Positions 25,249 to 33,096 of a stretch of DNA of 36,140 bases are shown here, in pieces. Source of the DNA: UBA2336 sp046294915 (GTDB lineage: Bacteria > Bacteroidota > Bacteroidia > Cytophagales > Cyclobacteriaceae); the NCBI GenBank assembly GCA_046294915.1, contig JBKBOE010000021.1:1-36140 (forward strand), written 5' to 3'. The translations under genes were made by a program, and so were the position numbers. Positions within the stretch are counted from its first letter, which is position 1. Each line of letters starts with the position of its first letter. Under the pieces are notes generated by a model that saw only the letters and a program-made list of their open reading frames with translations, did no database searches and was not told where the DNA came from.

Positions 25249-28200
25249 CTATTTAAGCAATTTAAGGGAAACCATCCACTCGCTGTATCGCTTGTTGTTA
25301 TCATTCAGGTCGAAAGCATTGGCGTAGCCCACTGAAAAGGTAGATTCCAGCAGCGAGAAGATTACAATTTTCATATCAAGCTGAGAACCCACATTAATAA
25401 ACCGGTTGTTTCCAAAGTCGTTTTCTTTGGTAAACAAAGCAGAAGTAAAAGCAGTAAGCTGCATCCAGTTGGAATAGAGGTTTAATCCGCCCAATTGCCT
25501 GAACCGTATGGGCGGCAGCACAAACTCAACCATACCTTTGGCAAACGACTTTGCGATAACAAATTTATTGGCTTCAAAGCTTAACCCCGGGAATGAAAAA
25601 ATATTCCGATAACGCCTAGCAACCTGATAGTCGATGTAGTTGTTTCCGAAGGCGGCAAAACCAAAGCGGGTAAACGGGTTAAATGCTTCGCTAAGTGAGT
25701 TTCCGGCAGCCGTTCTGAACCACATAGAGAAGTGGTTAACCGGAAGTTGAATGCCGGCATCGTAGGAGCCGATAAGCGTAGCATATGTTTTACCGTTCGA
25801 ATGGGCCGACAAGGCTCTGAAGGTCCATTTAAATCCCTTTTCGGCATCAACGGCACCAAGCGATCCGCGCAGGTTGCTGTACATAAGGCTTGCATCAATA
25901 TTTACAAACAGGCTGTCGGTAAATCCTTCCGTATCAATTTGCTGAAAGTAGGGCGATTTTTGCAATCCATAGAAGGCGCCTGCTCCCAGCACCAGGTCTA
26001 GTTTACGCGGCATATCCCATAGGAGCGAACGGGTGTAGTCAATGCGGGCTGTTGCGCCTCTTCGCGAAACTTTAGTCGGTCCGAAAAGGTCGTAGAAGCT
26101 GGCAGGGTTGTAATGCGCACTGAAGGTGTAGCGGCCGATTTTTCCCGACAGCGAAAGATGAAGCTGCTCCTGATCATCCATTACCGTATTTACACTGTCG
26201 CTTTCGCTGGCAAGCCGGTTCACCCAATTGCGGGGTGTGTAGGAGGCCGAAACCTCAAACTCCCTGAAGTTCAGCGGATCGCCAAAATTGAAGCTATACC
26301 CTGCACCAATAAAATTTTTATAACCCGTAAGGATGGGGTAAGCTGAGTTAAGCTTGATTTGTCGCCCTGCCCGGTATTGACCTTCGCGGATAATCAGTGC
26401 ATCTAAATTGATTTGTTCGGGTGTGGCAATGGGTAGTTCCCAATCCTTTAGCTCAGGGAATTTCTCGATGGTTTTATTTCCCAAAAATTCAATGGAAGCT
26501 ACTTCTTCTACCGGCTTATGGTTAACGTACACAGGCTGAAAACCATCGGCTGTGAAATTGAATGCAAATAGTTTCTCGTTATCTATAGGCAGCGGTCTGA
26601 ATAATCCGGTAAGGGCATTGCTCATAGGGACGATCTCTTTGGTGGCAACATCTATCCTGAAAATGTTGCTTACGCCAGAGTAATAGGAAGAGCCGAACAG
26701 GTACCTTCCGTCTTCGGTAAACCGAAAGCCCTGAGGGGAGGAAACTTCAAAATTGAAAACCGTATCAATAACCGGCTTATTTACCATCAGGCTATCTACG
26801 TTGAAAAACAACAGCGATTGGTTACCGCGGTAATCAGATACGGCCGCACTTAGAATTTTTCCATCAGGAGAAATGTCAATATCAAAAATGTCGTGTCCAT
26901 AGGGCAGGGTATACCGTTGTTGCCACTGGCTGTATGGGGGTGTTGGGTTTTGAGGTGTTGACTCGGGTATTCTTACGATGGTGGAGAATCCGTTCAGGTG
27001 CTTGATGCCCCAAATGGATTTATCGGTTTTATTAAATGCTAAATCGCCTGTACGGAAGTCTTTCTGAAGCCGTGTTACTTTGCCGGTTTTGATGTCATAG
27101 CTGTTCAGATCGCGCCATGCATCGTTATCGGTAGTGAAGTACAGCTTATCGCCTTGCTCATCGTAGGTAACGGAGGATACATAAAATAGGGCAGCGCCTT
27201 TAATATCAGCCAGCCGTTCAAGTTTTCCATCGGCTAAATGTAATGCAGCAAGGTGTGGCGCCTGCCCGGGATAATTAACCGCCATATACATTTTATTGCG
27301 CGCTTTATCATAATGCGGATAGGATACTGATCCGATTTTTTTGGTGGTTATGGGTTGTGTTTGTGTAACCGGAAATTCTTTGATTCGTTCGGCATTTTCG
27401 AATTGCCATTTTTTTTCAAAGGCTATCCAGTTTTTCCATTCCTTGTTCAGCGATTGACCAAACACATGTTCAAACTGAGCGGAGTAGGAGCGTTTGCTTC
27501 CTTCTCTGCGTTTTACCCAGTCAATAATTTTACCAGGTCCATGCTGGTAGGAGAGGTAGCCCATAAAGCGTGTGCCATACAGATAGGAGTTGGTTTTGCC
27601 TTGAAAGTCGGTTGTTGTTCCTTCCGATTCAAGGCCCTGGGCTGTATAAATGTGCGCGTTTTGCAGCACCCGTGTTCTGAATACCATCTCATCATAACTC
27701 CCCATAGCCAACCCTACACCACCGCTCATCCAGGTTTCCACATACGAGGCAATTCCTTCGTGGTACCACCGCGGAGAATACCTGCGCGGACTGGTAAGGT
27801 AGCTGTAGAAGGCCGTGAGCGGATTTTCTTTTGTGGGACTTACTTTTCCAAAAAAGACTTTGTGAAAAAACCGGTCGCTGCTGCTGGAGTTATCAAGAGC
27901 TACAACGTGTACCAGTTCATGATTCATCATGCTGAATACGCGTTCGCCAGCCGGGCTGGTTTCGAACGTGTAGCTAAAGGGGGAGAGGCCCATGGAGATG
28001 GCATTTTTCGGTACAGCTGTGGCGCCACCATTTCCATAGTCGCCAAAATCCTGTATCAATACCGTTATTTTTTCGGATGGTGTATAGTCAAAGAGTTTAC
28101 GGTGGAAATCCAATGCGTTGTGGTAGCAACGACCGGCATGGGGTAATATATACTTATGACCAAAGTCGTAGGTTACCAGCCGCATATCCTTTGTTTCAAT

Positions 28201-28263
28201 CATATTCAATTGAGCAAAGGCGGGTGAACTGATCAGGAAAAGAAGGCTGAGTGTTTTATGCAT
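25249..28263 (-). CDS. Outer-membrane HELVH protease-like, beta-propeller and beta-barrel protein
   Basis: A 1004-residue exported protein (signal peptide MHKTLSLLFLISSPAFAQ). Residues about 20-330 form a gluzincin-like metalloprotease domain with HELVH at 115-119 and the probable third ligand Glu169 in WYHEGIASYVE. Residues about 330-620 have repeated SYPHYDKARNKMYMAV-like and DGKILSAAVSDY-like strands of a TolB/WD40-type propeller. From about 700 to the end, alternating aromatic strands, finishing YSEWMVSLKLLK, suggest an outer-membrane barrel. The ATG at 28263 is used because the 69 bases upstream contain a terminator of the preceding gene. Substrate unknown; the layout suggests surface proteolysis. 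Confidence 0.87.
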   Translation of the reverse strand: MHKTLSLLFLISSPAFAQLNMIETKDMRLVTYDFGHKYILPHAGRCYHNALDFHRKLFDYTPSEKITVLIQDFGDYGNGGATAVPKNAISMGLSPFSYTFETSPAGERVFSMMNHELVHVVALDNSSSSDRFFHKVFFGKVSPTKENPLTAFYSYLTSPRRYSPRWYHEGIASYVETWMSGGVGLAMGSYDEMVFRTRVLQNAHIYTAQGLESEGTTTDFQGKTNSYLYGTRFMGYLSYQHGPGKIIDWVKRREGSKRSYSAQFEHVFGQSLNKEWKNWIAFEKKWQFENAERIKEFPVTQTQPITTKKIGSVSYPHYDKARNKMYMAVNYPGQAPHLAALHLADGKLERLADIKGAALFYVSSVTYDEQGDKLYFTTDNDAWRDLNSYDIKTGKVTRLQKDFRTGDLAFNKTDKSIWGIKHLNGFSTIVRIPESTPQNPTPPYSQWQQRYTLPYGHDIFDIDISPDGKILSAAVSDYRGNQSLLFFNVDSLMVNKPVIDTVFNFEVSSPQGFRFTEDGRYLFGSSYYSGVSNIFRIDVATKEIVPMSNALTGLFRPLPIDNEKLFAFNFTADGFQPVYVNHKPVEEVASIEFLGNKTIEKFPELKDWELPIATPEQINLDALIIREGQYRAGRQIKLNSAYPILTGYKNFIGAGYSFNFGDPLNFREFEVSASYTPRNWVNRLASESDSVNTVMDDQEQLHLSLSGKIGRYTFSAHYNPASFYDLFGPTKVSRRGATARIDYTRSLLWDMPRKLDLVLGAGAFYGLQKSPYFQQIDTEGFTDSLFVNIDASLMYSNLRGSLGAVDAEKGFKWTFRALSAHSNGKTYATLIGSYDAGIQLPVNHFSMWFRTAAGNSLSEAFNPFTRFGFAAFGNNYIDYQVARRYRNIFSFPGLSFEANKFVIAKSFAKGMVEFVLPPIRFRQLGGLNLYSNWMQLTAFTSALFTKENDFGNNRFINVGSQLDMKIVIFSLLESTFSVGYANAFDLNDNNKRYSEWMVSLKLLK

Positions 28264-28275
28264 GGCCACAACCCG

Positions 28276-28305
28276 AAAAAAAACCCTGACGGTAAAGGTC
28301 AGGGT
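28276..28305 (-). terminator. Intrinsic terminator of the nonapeptide-repeat gene
   Basis: On the minus strand ACCCTGAC (28305-28298), a 7-base loop and GTCAGGGT (28290-28283) are followed by a run of eight T. It lies between the repeat gene stop (28329) and the ATG of the next gene (28263). Confidence 0.9.
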
Positions 28306-28328
28306 CTTTGGAGTCAGCTTTTGTCCGT

Positions 28329-29375
28329 TCACTGAAAATCGGCTGAAGCCATTTTCTCCAGTTGTGAAAACTGTGACGACTTCATCAGTTCAGTAAAGGT
28401 CTGATTTTTCATCAGGTCAGCGAAGGCCGGGTTTTTGGCCAGTTCGGCAAACTGGGAATTTTTGGCCAAGTCGGTAAATGCGGGTGATTTGGCAACCTCC
28501 ATAAACTGGGGTGACTTCATCAGGTCGGCAAAGGCAGCATTTTTAGCCAGGTCAGCGAAGGCAGGCGATTTGGCCAGATCCATGAATTGCGGATTTTTGG
28601 CCAGGTCAGCAAAAGCTGCATTCTTAGCCAGTTCACTGAATGCTGGATTCTTTGCCAGATCCATAAAACCCGGATTCTTAGCTAATGCTGTGAAAGCCGG
28701 ATTTTTTGCAAGTTCCTGGAAACTGGAACTCTTGGCAAGGTCAGCGAAATCAGGATTCTTTGCCAGTTCTGTAAACTTGCCTGTTTTGGCAAGATCCATC
28801 ATGGCAGGGTTCTTCGCCAGGTCAGCAAAGGCCGGATTTTTTGCTACATCCATGAACTGAGGTGACTTCATTAACTCGGCAAACGAAGCCGACTTGGCCA
28901 GTTCAGAAAATTCAGGTGACTTGGCCAGTTCCAGGAATTCCGGGTTCTTGGCGAGTTCAGCAAAGTCGGGATTCTTGGCCAGCTCGGTAAACGAAGCTGA
29001 CTTGGCCATATCCAGAAACTGCGCATTCTTAGCCAGGTCATTGAAGGCCGGATTCTTTGCCAGATCAAGAAACTCAGGATTCTTTGCCAGTTCGGTAAAC
29101 TCTGGCGATTTCATCAGTTCGCGGAAACTGCGATCGCGCATCAGTGCCTGAAACTGATCGTTTTGAAGTAGTTGTTGTACTTCAGCGCCCTGAAGATCAA
29201 CGGTAGCGGTTGCGTTCTCGCTTTTATACTTTCCGGCTTTTTTTACACCGCCAATGCCGGAACCTTCTGCATCACCTGACGAGAAGTTAAACTGCCCACC
29301 CGCCAGGTAATACCCAACTGTGGCAATCGCTGCTACAGCAATTACGCCAAGAAATACCTTCTTAGACTTGTCCAT
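28329..29375 (-). CDS. Membrane-anchored protein of about 30 tandem 9-residue repeats
   Basis: A 348-residue protein with one N-terminal hydrophobic segment (KVFLGVIAVAAIATVGYYLAG, about 6-26) serving as an anchor or signal. A low-complexity linker rich in G/S follows. From residue 75 to 344 there are 30 uninterrupted units with the consensus F-x-D/E-L-A-K-N-P-x. Typical units are FADLAKNPA, FTELAKNPD and FMDLAKSPA; one unit starts with M. Phe at 1, Leu at 4 and Lys at 6 are nearly constant, and NP or SP ends most units. Each unit could form a short helix capped by the Asn/Ser-Pro turn. The spacing recalls NPxF-type STI1/DP repeats, but I recognise no family and assign no function. It has its own terminator and follows the TIR gene. 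Confidence 0.88.
   Translation of the reverse strand: MDKSKKVFLGVIAVAAIATVGYYLAGGQFNFSSGDAEGSGIGGVKKAGKYKSENATATVDLQGAEVQQLLQNDQFQALMRDRSFRELMKSPEFTELAKNPEFLDLAKNPAFNDLAKNAQFLDMAKSASFTELAKNPDFAELAKNPEFLELAKSPEFSELAKSASFAELMKSPQFMDVAKNPAFADLAKNPAMMDLAKTGKFTELAKNPDFADLAKSSSFQELAKNPAFTALAKNPGFMDLAKNPAFSELAKNAAFADLAKNPQFMDLAKSPAFADLAKNAAFADLMKSPQFMEVAKSPAFTDLAKNSQFAELAKNPAFADLMKNQTFTELMKSSQFSQLEKMASADFQ
28344..29153 (-). repeat. Tandem 27-bp coding repeats, about 30 copies
   Basis: 810 bases of in-frame 27-bp units encode the 9-residue repeats. Codons differ widely between copies (for example TTGGCC, TTTGCC and TTAGCC on the plus strand for the AK position), so the array is old at DNA level. Larger duplications are also visible: units 11-13 (ELMKSPQFMDVAKNPAF) resemble units 24-26 (DLMKSPQFMEVAKSPAF), 13 units apart. 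Confidence 0.9.
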
Positions 29376-29465
29376 AATTTATTCGTTTAGGTTGTTTATT
29401 GAGAGTTGAAGAGGAATAAAATTAGGCAAAAATCCGGCAAGAATCCTAACGTAATAATGAGTTCT

Positions 29466-31583
29466 TTAAAGATTCATTTTTCGCTTAAAATCGAGGTATC
29501 GCTTGTCCTGTTCAAAGGACCTGAGCCATGGATTTCCAGTTAAGGTACTCAGCCCGCCATCACGTTGCCGGTAAGCTTTTTCGAGCCAGGCGAACAGGTT
29601 ATCAGCATCGTTTCGGCATGCATAAATTTCAGCAATCTGAAAAGCGCTGATGTCCTGGTATTCGTCAATAAATTTTTTGAGCAACAGGTCGGCCTCCTGT
29701 TTGTTTCCGGCTAAATAATTGGCCATAGCGAGACCTTGTATGCGCCAGTCTTCAACAATTTCTTTCTGTAGTTCTTCAATTGCTTTGGAGTGGTTTCCTC
29801 TTAACAAATAAGTAAGACCAAGGCGGTAATGTGCGGTTGGAAACTGCGGATTTAGCCCGAGTGCTTTATTGAGTTGCTCCTCAGCTTCGTTCATCTGGTT
29901 GGTATGCATCAACGTCATGGCAAGATTTACCTTAATAACCGGGCGGAGGGGATCTAACTCCTGGGCTTTCGTATACAATGCAATTGCCTGATCAAAATTT
30001 CCGAGCGTTAATTCGAGGATGGCCATGCCGTTTATTGCCCCGATGTTTGACGGATCGCGTGCAATGGCCTTTCTGAAATCTTCTTCAGCTCCGTGCCAGT
30101 CCCAATCGTAAGAAGCCTTTATGGAAGCGAGTGCGTAATGTCCGCTGGCCAGTTCGTCAGAGAGGCCAATTGCTTTCATGGCGGCAGCCCGTGCTTTTTC
30201 AAATCCTTCTGCAGACTCAATGTAACCATTGTTGGCATGCGAACCATAAGCCAGCGAAAGAGCAGCCCAGGCGTTGGCTATTGAATTATCAATAGCAATA
30301 GCTTGGTTAAAAAGATCAATGGCTTCATCCACATCTTCGCGCCTGTGCTTTGCAAAGTAATACCGGCCCTGAAGATAGAGGTTGTATGCTTCTGAGTTGG
30401 CCGGGCGTACATGCACTTCGTTTCCGGCTAATGTAATTTTCAACTCCTGAACAACGGTGTTGGCAATTTCGTCCTGCACGGTAAAGATGTCTCCCATAGT
30501 GCGGTCATACGTTTTTGACCAGATGTGACTCCCATCGCTCACATGGATGAACTGGGCGGTTATTCTTATTTTTTCGGATGACTTCCGTACGCTGCCTTCG
30601 AGTATGTGCGTAACGCCAAGTTTCCTGCCAATCTCCCGGATATCTTCGTTTTTTCCCTTGAATGAAAATGCTGATGTTCGTGAAATTACTTTCAGATCAG
30701 GAATGCGCGCCAGCAGGTTAAGGAGTTCTTCACTCAATCCATCCGAAAAATATTCCTGGTCGCCTTCCGGGCTTAAGTCAGCAAAGGGCAATACGGCAAT
30801 GGAGTAATTCTCCGGATGCGGTTTAGGAGCAGAAACCTGCGATTGGAAATAGTAAAGTGCTGCGACCAGAAGGATAAGTGCGCCAACAATTCCGTAAACC
30901 ATGCCTCGCTTGGCTGCCGGTGTTGCTGCACCATCCGGATTGTTATAGGCTGTAACTGAAACTTTTTCGGTTTCGGGACCCATCATGCGGATTCCGGCAA
31001 TCGTTTTTTTAATGGTGTTGGCAACTTTGTTAATCTGATCGCGGTAAAACGTATGGTTTAAGTTTTCTTTGGGTTCATCTTCAATCGCCCTTAGCGGACG
31101 GTTAACTCCGGGTGTGCGGTATATAAAGTCCAGCGACCGGAGAGTACCTCCAAGTTCGGTTTCAATCAATTTGTGATCTTGTTCCTCTAATTCATGAATC
31201 CGAACAGGCAAAATCCGACTGTTTACATTTCCGTTAGCAAGCCGGATGTACATACCAAACTGGTCGTTGCTGGCTAATCTGTTAAACGTACAAAATTCAT
31301 TTTTCCAGGCATAGCTGTTCGGGTCGCAATAGGTTTGTGATAGAATGGGTATGAAAATCAGGCATTTCAGCTTGCCTTCCAGGCTTTTGTCAACCACCTG
31401 TGTTTCCAGAAGGCCATCGTGCGGGTTACTGTCAAAATAAACGGTTAGTTCTTCCTTGAAAGTTGCGGCAATTTCCTTTTTCAGGTTGTCCACAAATTCA
31501 CTCACCCAGCCATCATATTTGTTGTCTTTGTGCCGATAGCTTATAAAAATATCGTATTCAAACCCGGGGACTATAGACGGCAT
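29466..31583 (-). CDS. TIR domain, transmembrane helix, TolB_N-like and TPR signalling protein
   Basis: A 705-residue protein. TIR domain at about 8-150: EYDIFISYRHKDN (9-21), a W..E pair (Trp93, Glu96, in AWKNEF) where NADase TIRs keep their catalytic glutamate, and RILPVRIHELEEQD. One membrane helix follows at about 227-246. Residues about 260-385 form the TolB N-terminal-like domain (SIAVLPFADLSPEGDQEYFSD, then ILEGSVRKSSEKIRITAQFI) best known from large adenylate cyclases. From about 395 to 630 there are six or so TPRs. So a TIR sits where a cyclase is often found. The ATG at 31583 is used; a TTG at 31589 falls in the predicted promoter. The role may be NAD-based signalling or protein assembly; neither is shown. 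Confidence 0.88.
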   Translation of the reverse strand: MPSIVPGFEYDIFISYRHKDNKYDGWVSEFVDNLKKEIAATFKEELTVYFDSNPHDGLLETQVVDKSLEGKLKCLIFIPILSQTYCDPNSYAWKNEFCTFNRLASNDQFGMYIRLANGNVNSRILPVRIHELEEQDHKLIETELGGTLRSLDFIYRTPGVNRPLRAIEDEPKENLNHTFYRDQINKVANTIKKTIAGIRMMGPETEKVSVTAYNNPDGAATPAAKRGMVYGIVGALILLVAALYYFQSQVSAPKPHPENYSIAVLPFADLSPEGDQEYFSDGLSEELLNLLARIPDLKVISRTSAFSFKGKNEDIREIGRKLGVTHILEGSVRKSSEKIRITAQFIHVSDGSHIWSKTYDRTMGDIFTVQDEIANTVVQELKITLAGNEVHVRPANSEAYNLYLQGRYYFAKHRREDVDEAIDLFNQAIAIDNSIANAWAALSLAYGSHANNGYIESAEGFEKARAAAMKAIGLSDELASGHYALASIKASYDWDWHGAEEDFRKAIARDPSNIGAINGMAILELTLGNFDQAIALYTKAQELDPLRPVIKVNLAMTLMHTNQMNEAEEQLNKALGLNPQFPTAHYRLGLTYLLRGNHSKAIEELQKEIVEDWRIQGLAMANYLAGNKQEADLLLKKFIDEYQDISAFQIAEIYACRNDADNLFAWLEKAYRQRDGGLSTLTGNPWLRSFEQDKRYLDFKRKMNL

Positions 31584-31586
31584 CGT

Positions 31587-31617
31587 CAAAGATAGGAAAT
31601 GCCATCCAGAAACCGAA
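31587..31617 (-). promoter_or_regulatory. Predicted leaderless promoter of the TIR-TPR gene
   Basis: On the minus strand TTCG (31614-31617), 19 bases and TATCTTTG (31587-31594) match the Bacteroidota pattern in 3 of 4 and 8 of 8 positions (unspecified bases counted as matches). The expected transcription start falls on the A of the ATG at 31583, implying an mRNA with no leader. Confidence 0.5.
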
Positions 31618-31679
31618 TCCCTTCAAATTGTTTACCTGGTTTCTTTTGATCAACAGAATATAGTGACGAACTTACGCGT

Positions 31680-32906
31680 ATGCGATGTTGGCTTGTTGGT
31701 GTATGCATGGTGGTTTCCTCCGGGGAATTATTTGCCTCGTCCATTCTTATTCCTATGGATAAAGGTCAGCGCAATCACCTTAAGGCGTATGGCATTGCAT
31801 ACTTTGCCTTGCAACAGGAAATGCCGGTTGATTGGCTGTTGAATTACCGGGGAGGAAGTTTTTTGATTGAATTCTCCCAACGGGTGCTTTCTGAATGTAC
31901 CGTTCGTGGCATTAGCGCAGAAGTACTGAATGACCTGGAGGTGAATAAACTGCTTAATCTGATTGAAAGTCCGGCTGTAAATATGAACCTGGTGCGGATG
32001 GAACGTGCACCACGTATCGCGGTGTATTCACCTAAAAACGAAATTATTCTTGATGAAACCGATGCGGTGATTCTGGTGCTGGATTATGCGGAAATTCCCT
32101 ATGACATAATTTACGATGAACACATACTCAAAGACAGTGCCCTGGCACGCTACGACTGGTTGCACCTTCATCACGAAGATTTTACCGGCCAGGTAAACAA
32201 GGTGCAATTTCGCCAGTCGGCTCAGCTTGAAATTAAACTTCTGGAAACCACAGCAGCACAGTTAGGGTATAGCCGGGTATCGGCTATGAAATATGACGTA
32301 GTAAAACGAATCCATGCTTTTTGTGCATCGGGCGGGTATTTGTTTGCCATGTGTTCGGGAGCTGAGACGTTTGACATTGCACTCGCTGCCAATGGTGTCG
32401 ATCTTGAAAACACAGGCGATGAACCGGAGGTTCCACTCGACTATTCCAAAAGTCTGGCGTTTGAAAATTATGCCTTAGAGCCAACGATGAACCGAAGTTT
32501 CTCAACGATTAATGTGGGAGGCTGGGGTTACAATGATTCAGGTAATGAGTTCTTCACCCTCTTCGATTTTTCGGCCAAATGGGATATCATTCCCTCCATT
32601 CTTACCCAAAACCATGAGCATATTATTCGGGAGTTTTCGGGCCTTACCACAGCATTCAATAAACCGTTGGTGAAACCCGATGTACTCATCCTGGCTGAAA
32701 ATACGCAACGTCCGTTTGTACGCTATATATATGGAGAGTTAGGCAACGGGCATTGGACGTACTACAGCGGCCATGATCCGGAGGGTGGCCGCGGACGAGG
32801 CAGGGGACCAACTGACCTTAACCTGTTCCCGCATTCACCCGGGTACCGGCTTATCTTAAACAATGTGCTCTTTCCCTCGGCCAGTAAAAAGAAAAGAAAA
32901 ACCTAG
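31680..32906 (+). CDS. Exported conserved Bacteroidota protein often labelled 'asparagine synthetase B' (label doubtful)
   Basis: A 408-residue protein with a signal-like N-terminus (CWLVGVCMVVSSGELFASS) and mature start ILIPMDKGQRNHLKAYGIAY. Conserved-looking stretches are VDWLLNYRGGSFLIEF, APRIAVYSPKNE, YDWLHLHHEDFTGQ, a glutamine-amidotransferase-like elbow GGYLFAMCSGAETFDIALAA (Cys in MCS), FSAKWDIIPS and GHWTYYSGHDPE. I recall near relatives in Bacteroidota that databases name asparagine synthetase B; neither AsnB domain (N-terminal nucleophile amidotransferase, ATP-binding synthetase) is visible, so the name looks wrong. Fold guess: ThuA/GATase1-like. It is divergent from the TIR gene with about 96 bases between starts. 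The function is unknown. Confidence 0.8.
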   Translation: MRCWLVGVCMVVSSGELFASSILIPMDKGQRNHLKAYGIAYFALQQEMPVDWLLNYRGGSFLIEFSQRVLSECTVRGISAEVLNDLEVNKLLNLIESPAVNMNLVRMERAPRIAVYSPKNEIILDETDAVILVLDYAEIPYDIIYDEHILKDSALARYDWLHLHHEDFTGQVNKVQFRQSAQLEIKLLETTAAQLGYSRVSAMKYDVVKRIHAFCASGGYLFAMCSGAETFDIALAANGVDLENTGDEPEVPLDYSKSLAFENYALEPTMNRSFSTINVGGWGYNDSGNEFFTLFDFSAKWDIIPSILTQNHEHIIREFSGLTTAFNKPLVKPDVLILAENTQRPFVRYIYGELGNGHWTYYSGHDPEGGRGRGRGPTDLNLFPHSPGYRLILNNVLFPSASKKKRKT

Positions 32907-32968
32907 GTAAGTTGATTATTGGCCATTGCAACTTTTCGTTGGTTTTGTGGGCTATTCTTCCTAAACTG

Positions 32969-33096
32969 ATGTCTAAACAAACGAGTCGGGAGCAGAGAAG
33001 CCGGTTGACGGGAAGTTCAGGCATGAGGAATTTAAAAAGCAGTACGATCTGTTTATTTCGAGGCATGTACAGTCGGGATCTAAATGAGTTTTACAG
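32969..33096 (+). pseudogene. Possible lost 5' end of the TPR-SLOG-cyclase gene
   Basis: The frame of the downstream gene is open from 32977 to a TGA at 33085-33087 and reads like protein (KFRHEEFKKQYDLFISRHVQ), then continues after the TGA into the first TPR helix. No start codon lies in that frame, but an ATG at 32969 in a neighbouring frame follows a possible -7 box (TGGTTTTG, 32940-32947) by about 20 bases. A frameshift plus a nonsense change (TGG to TGA) would explain this; sequencing error is another possibility. Confidence 0.3.

Noticed and set aside
27355..28146. Long open frame of 263 codons on the plus strand
   Set aside because: It lies antisense inside the protease-propeller-barrel gene, whose motifs (HELVH, signal peptide) are clear; the antisense product has no recognisable domain.
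28264..28332. N-terminal extension of the protease-barrel gene
   Set aside because: The extra 23 codons run through the terminator of the previous gene and precede a normal signal peptide starting at 28263.
28435..28860. Plus-strand open frame with its own repeat pattern (ARSAKAGDLARS-like)
   Set aside because: It is the antisense shadow of the nonapeptide repeats; the repetition follows automatically from the coding strand.
28344..29153. Regular 27-bp repeats that could be taken for a CRISPR array
   Set aside because: There are no spacers, the period is a multiple of three, copies differ at synonymous sites, and the repeats are in frame inside one long gene.
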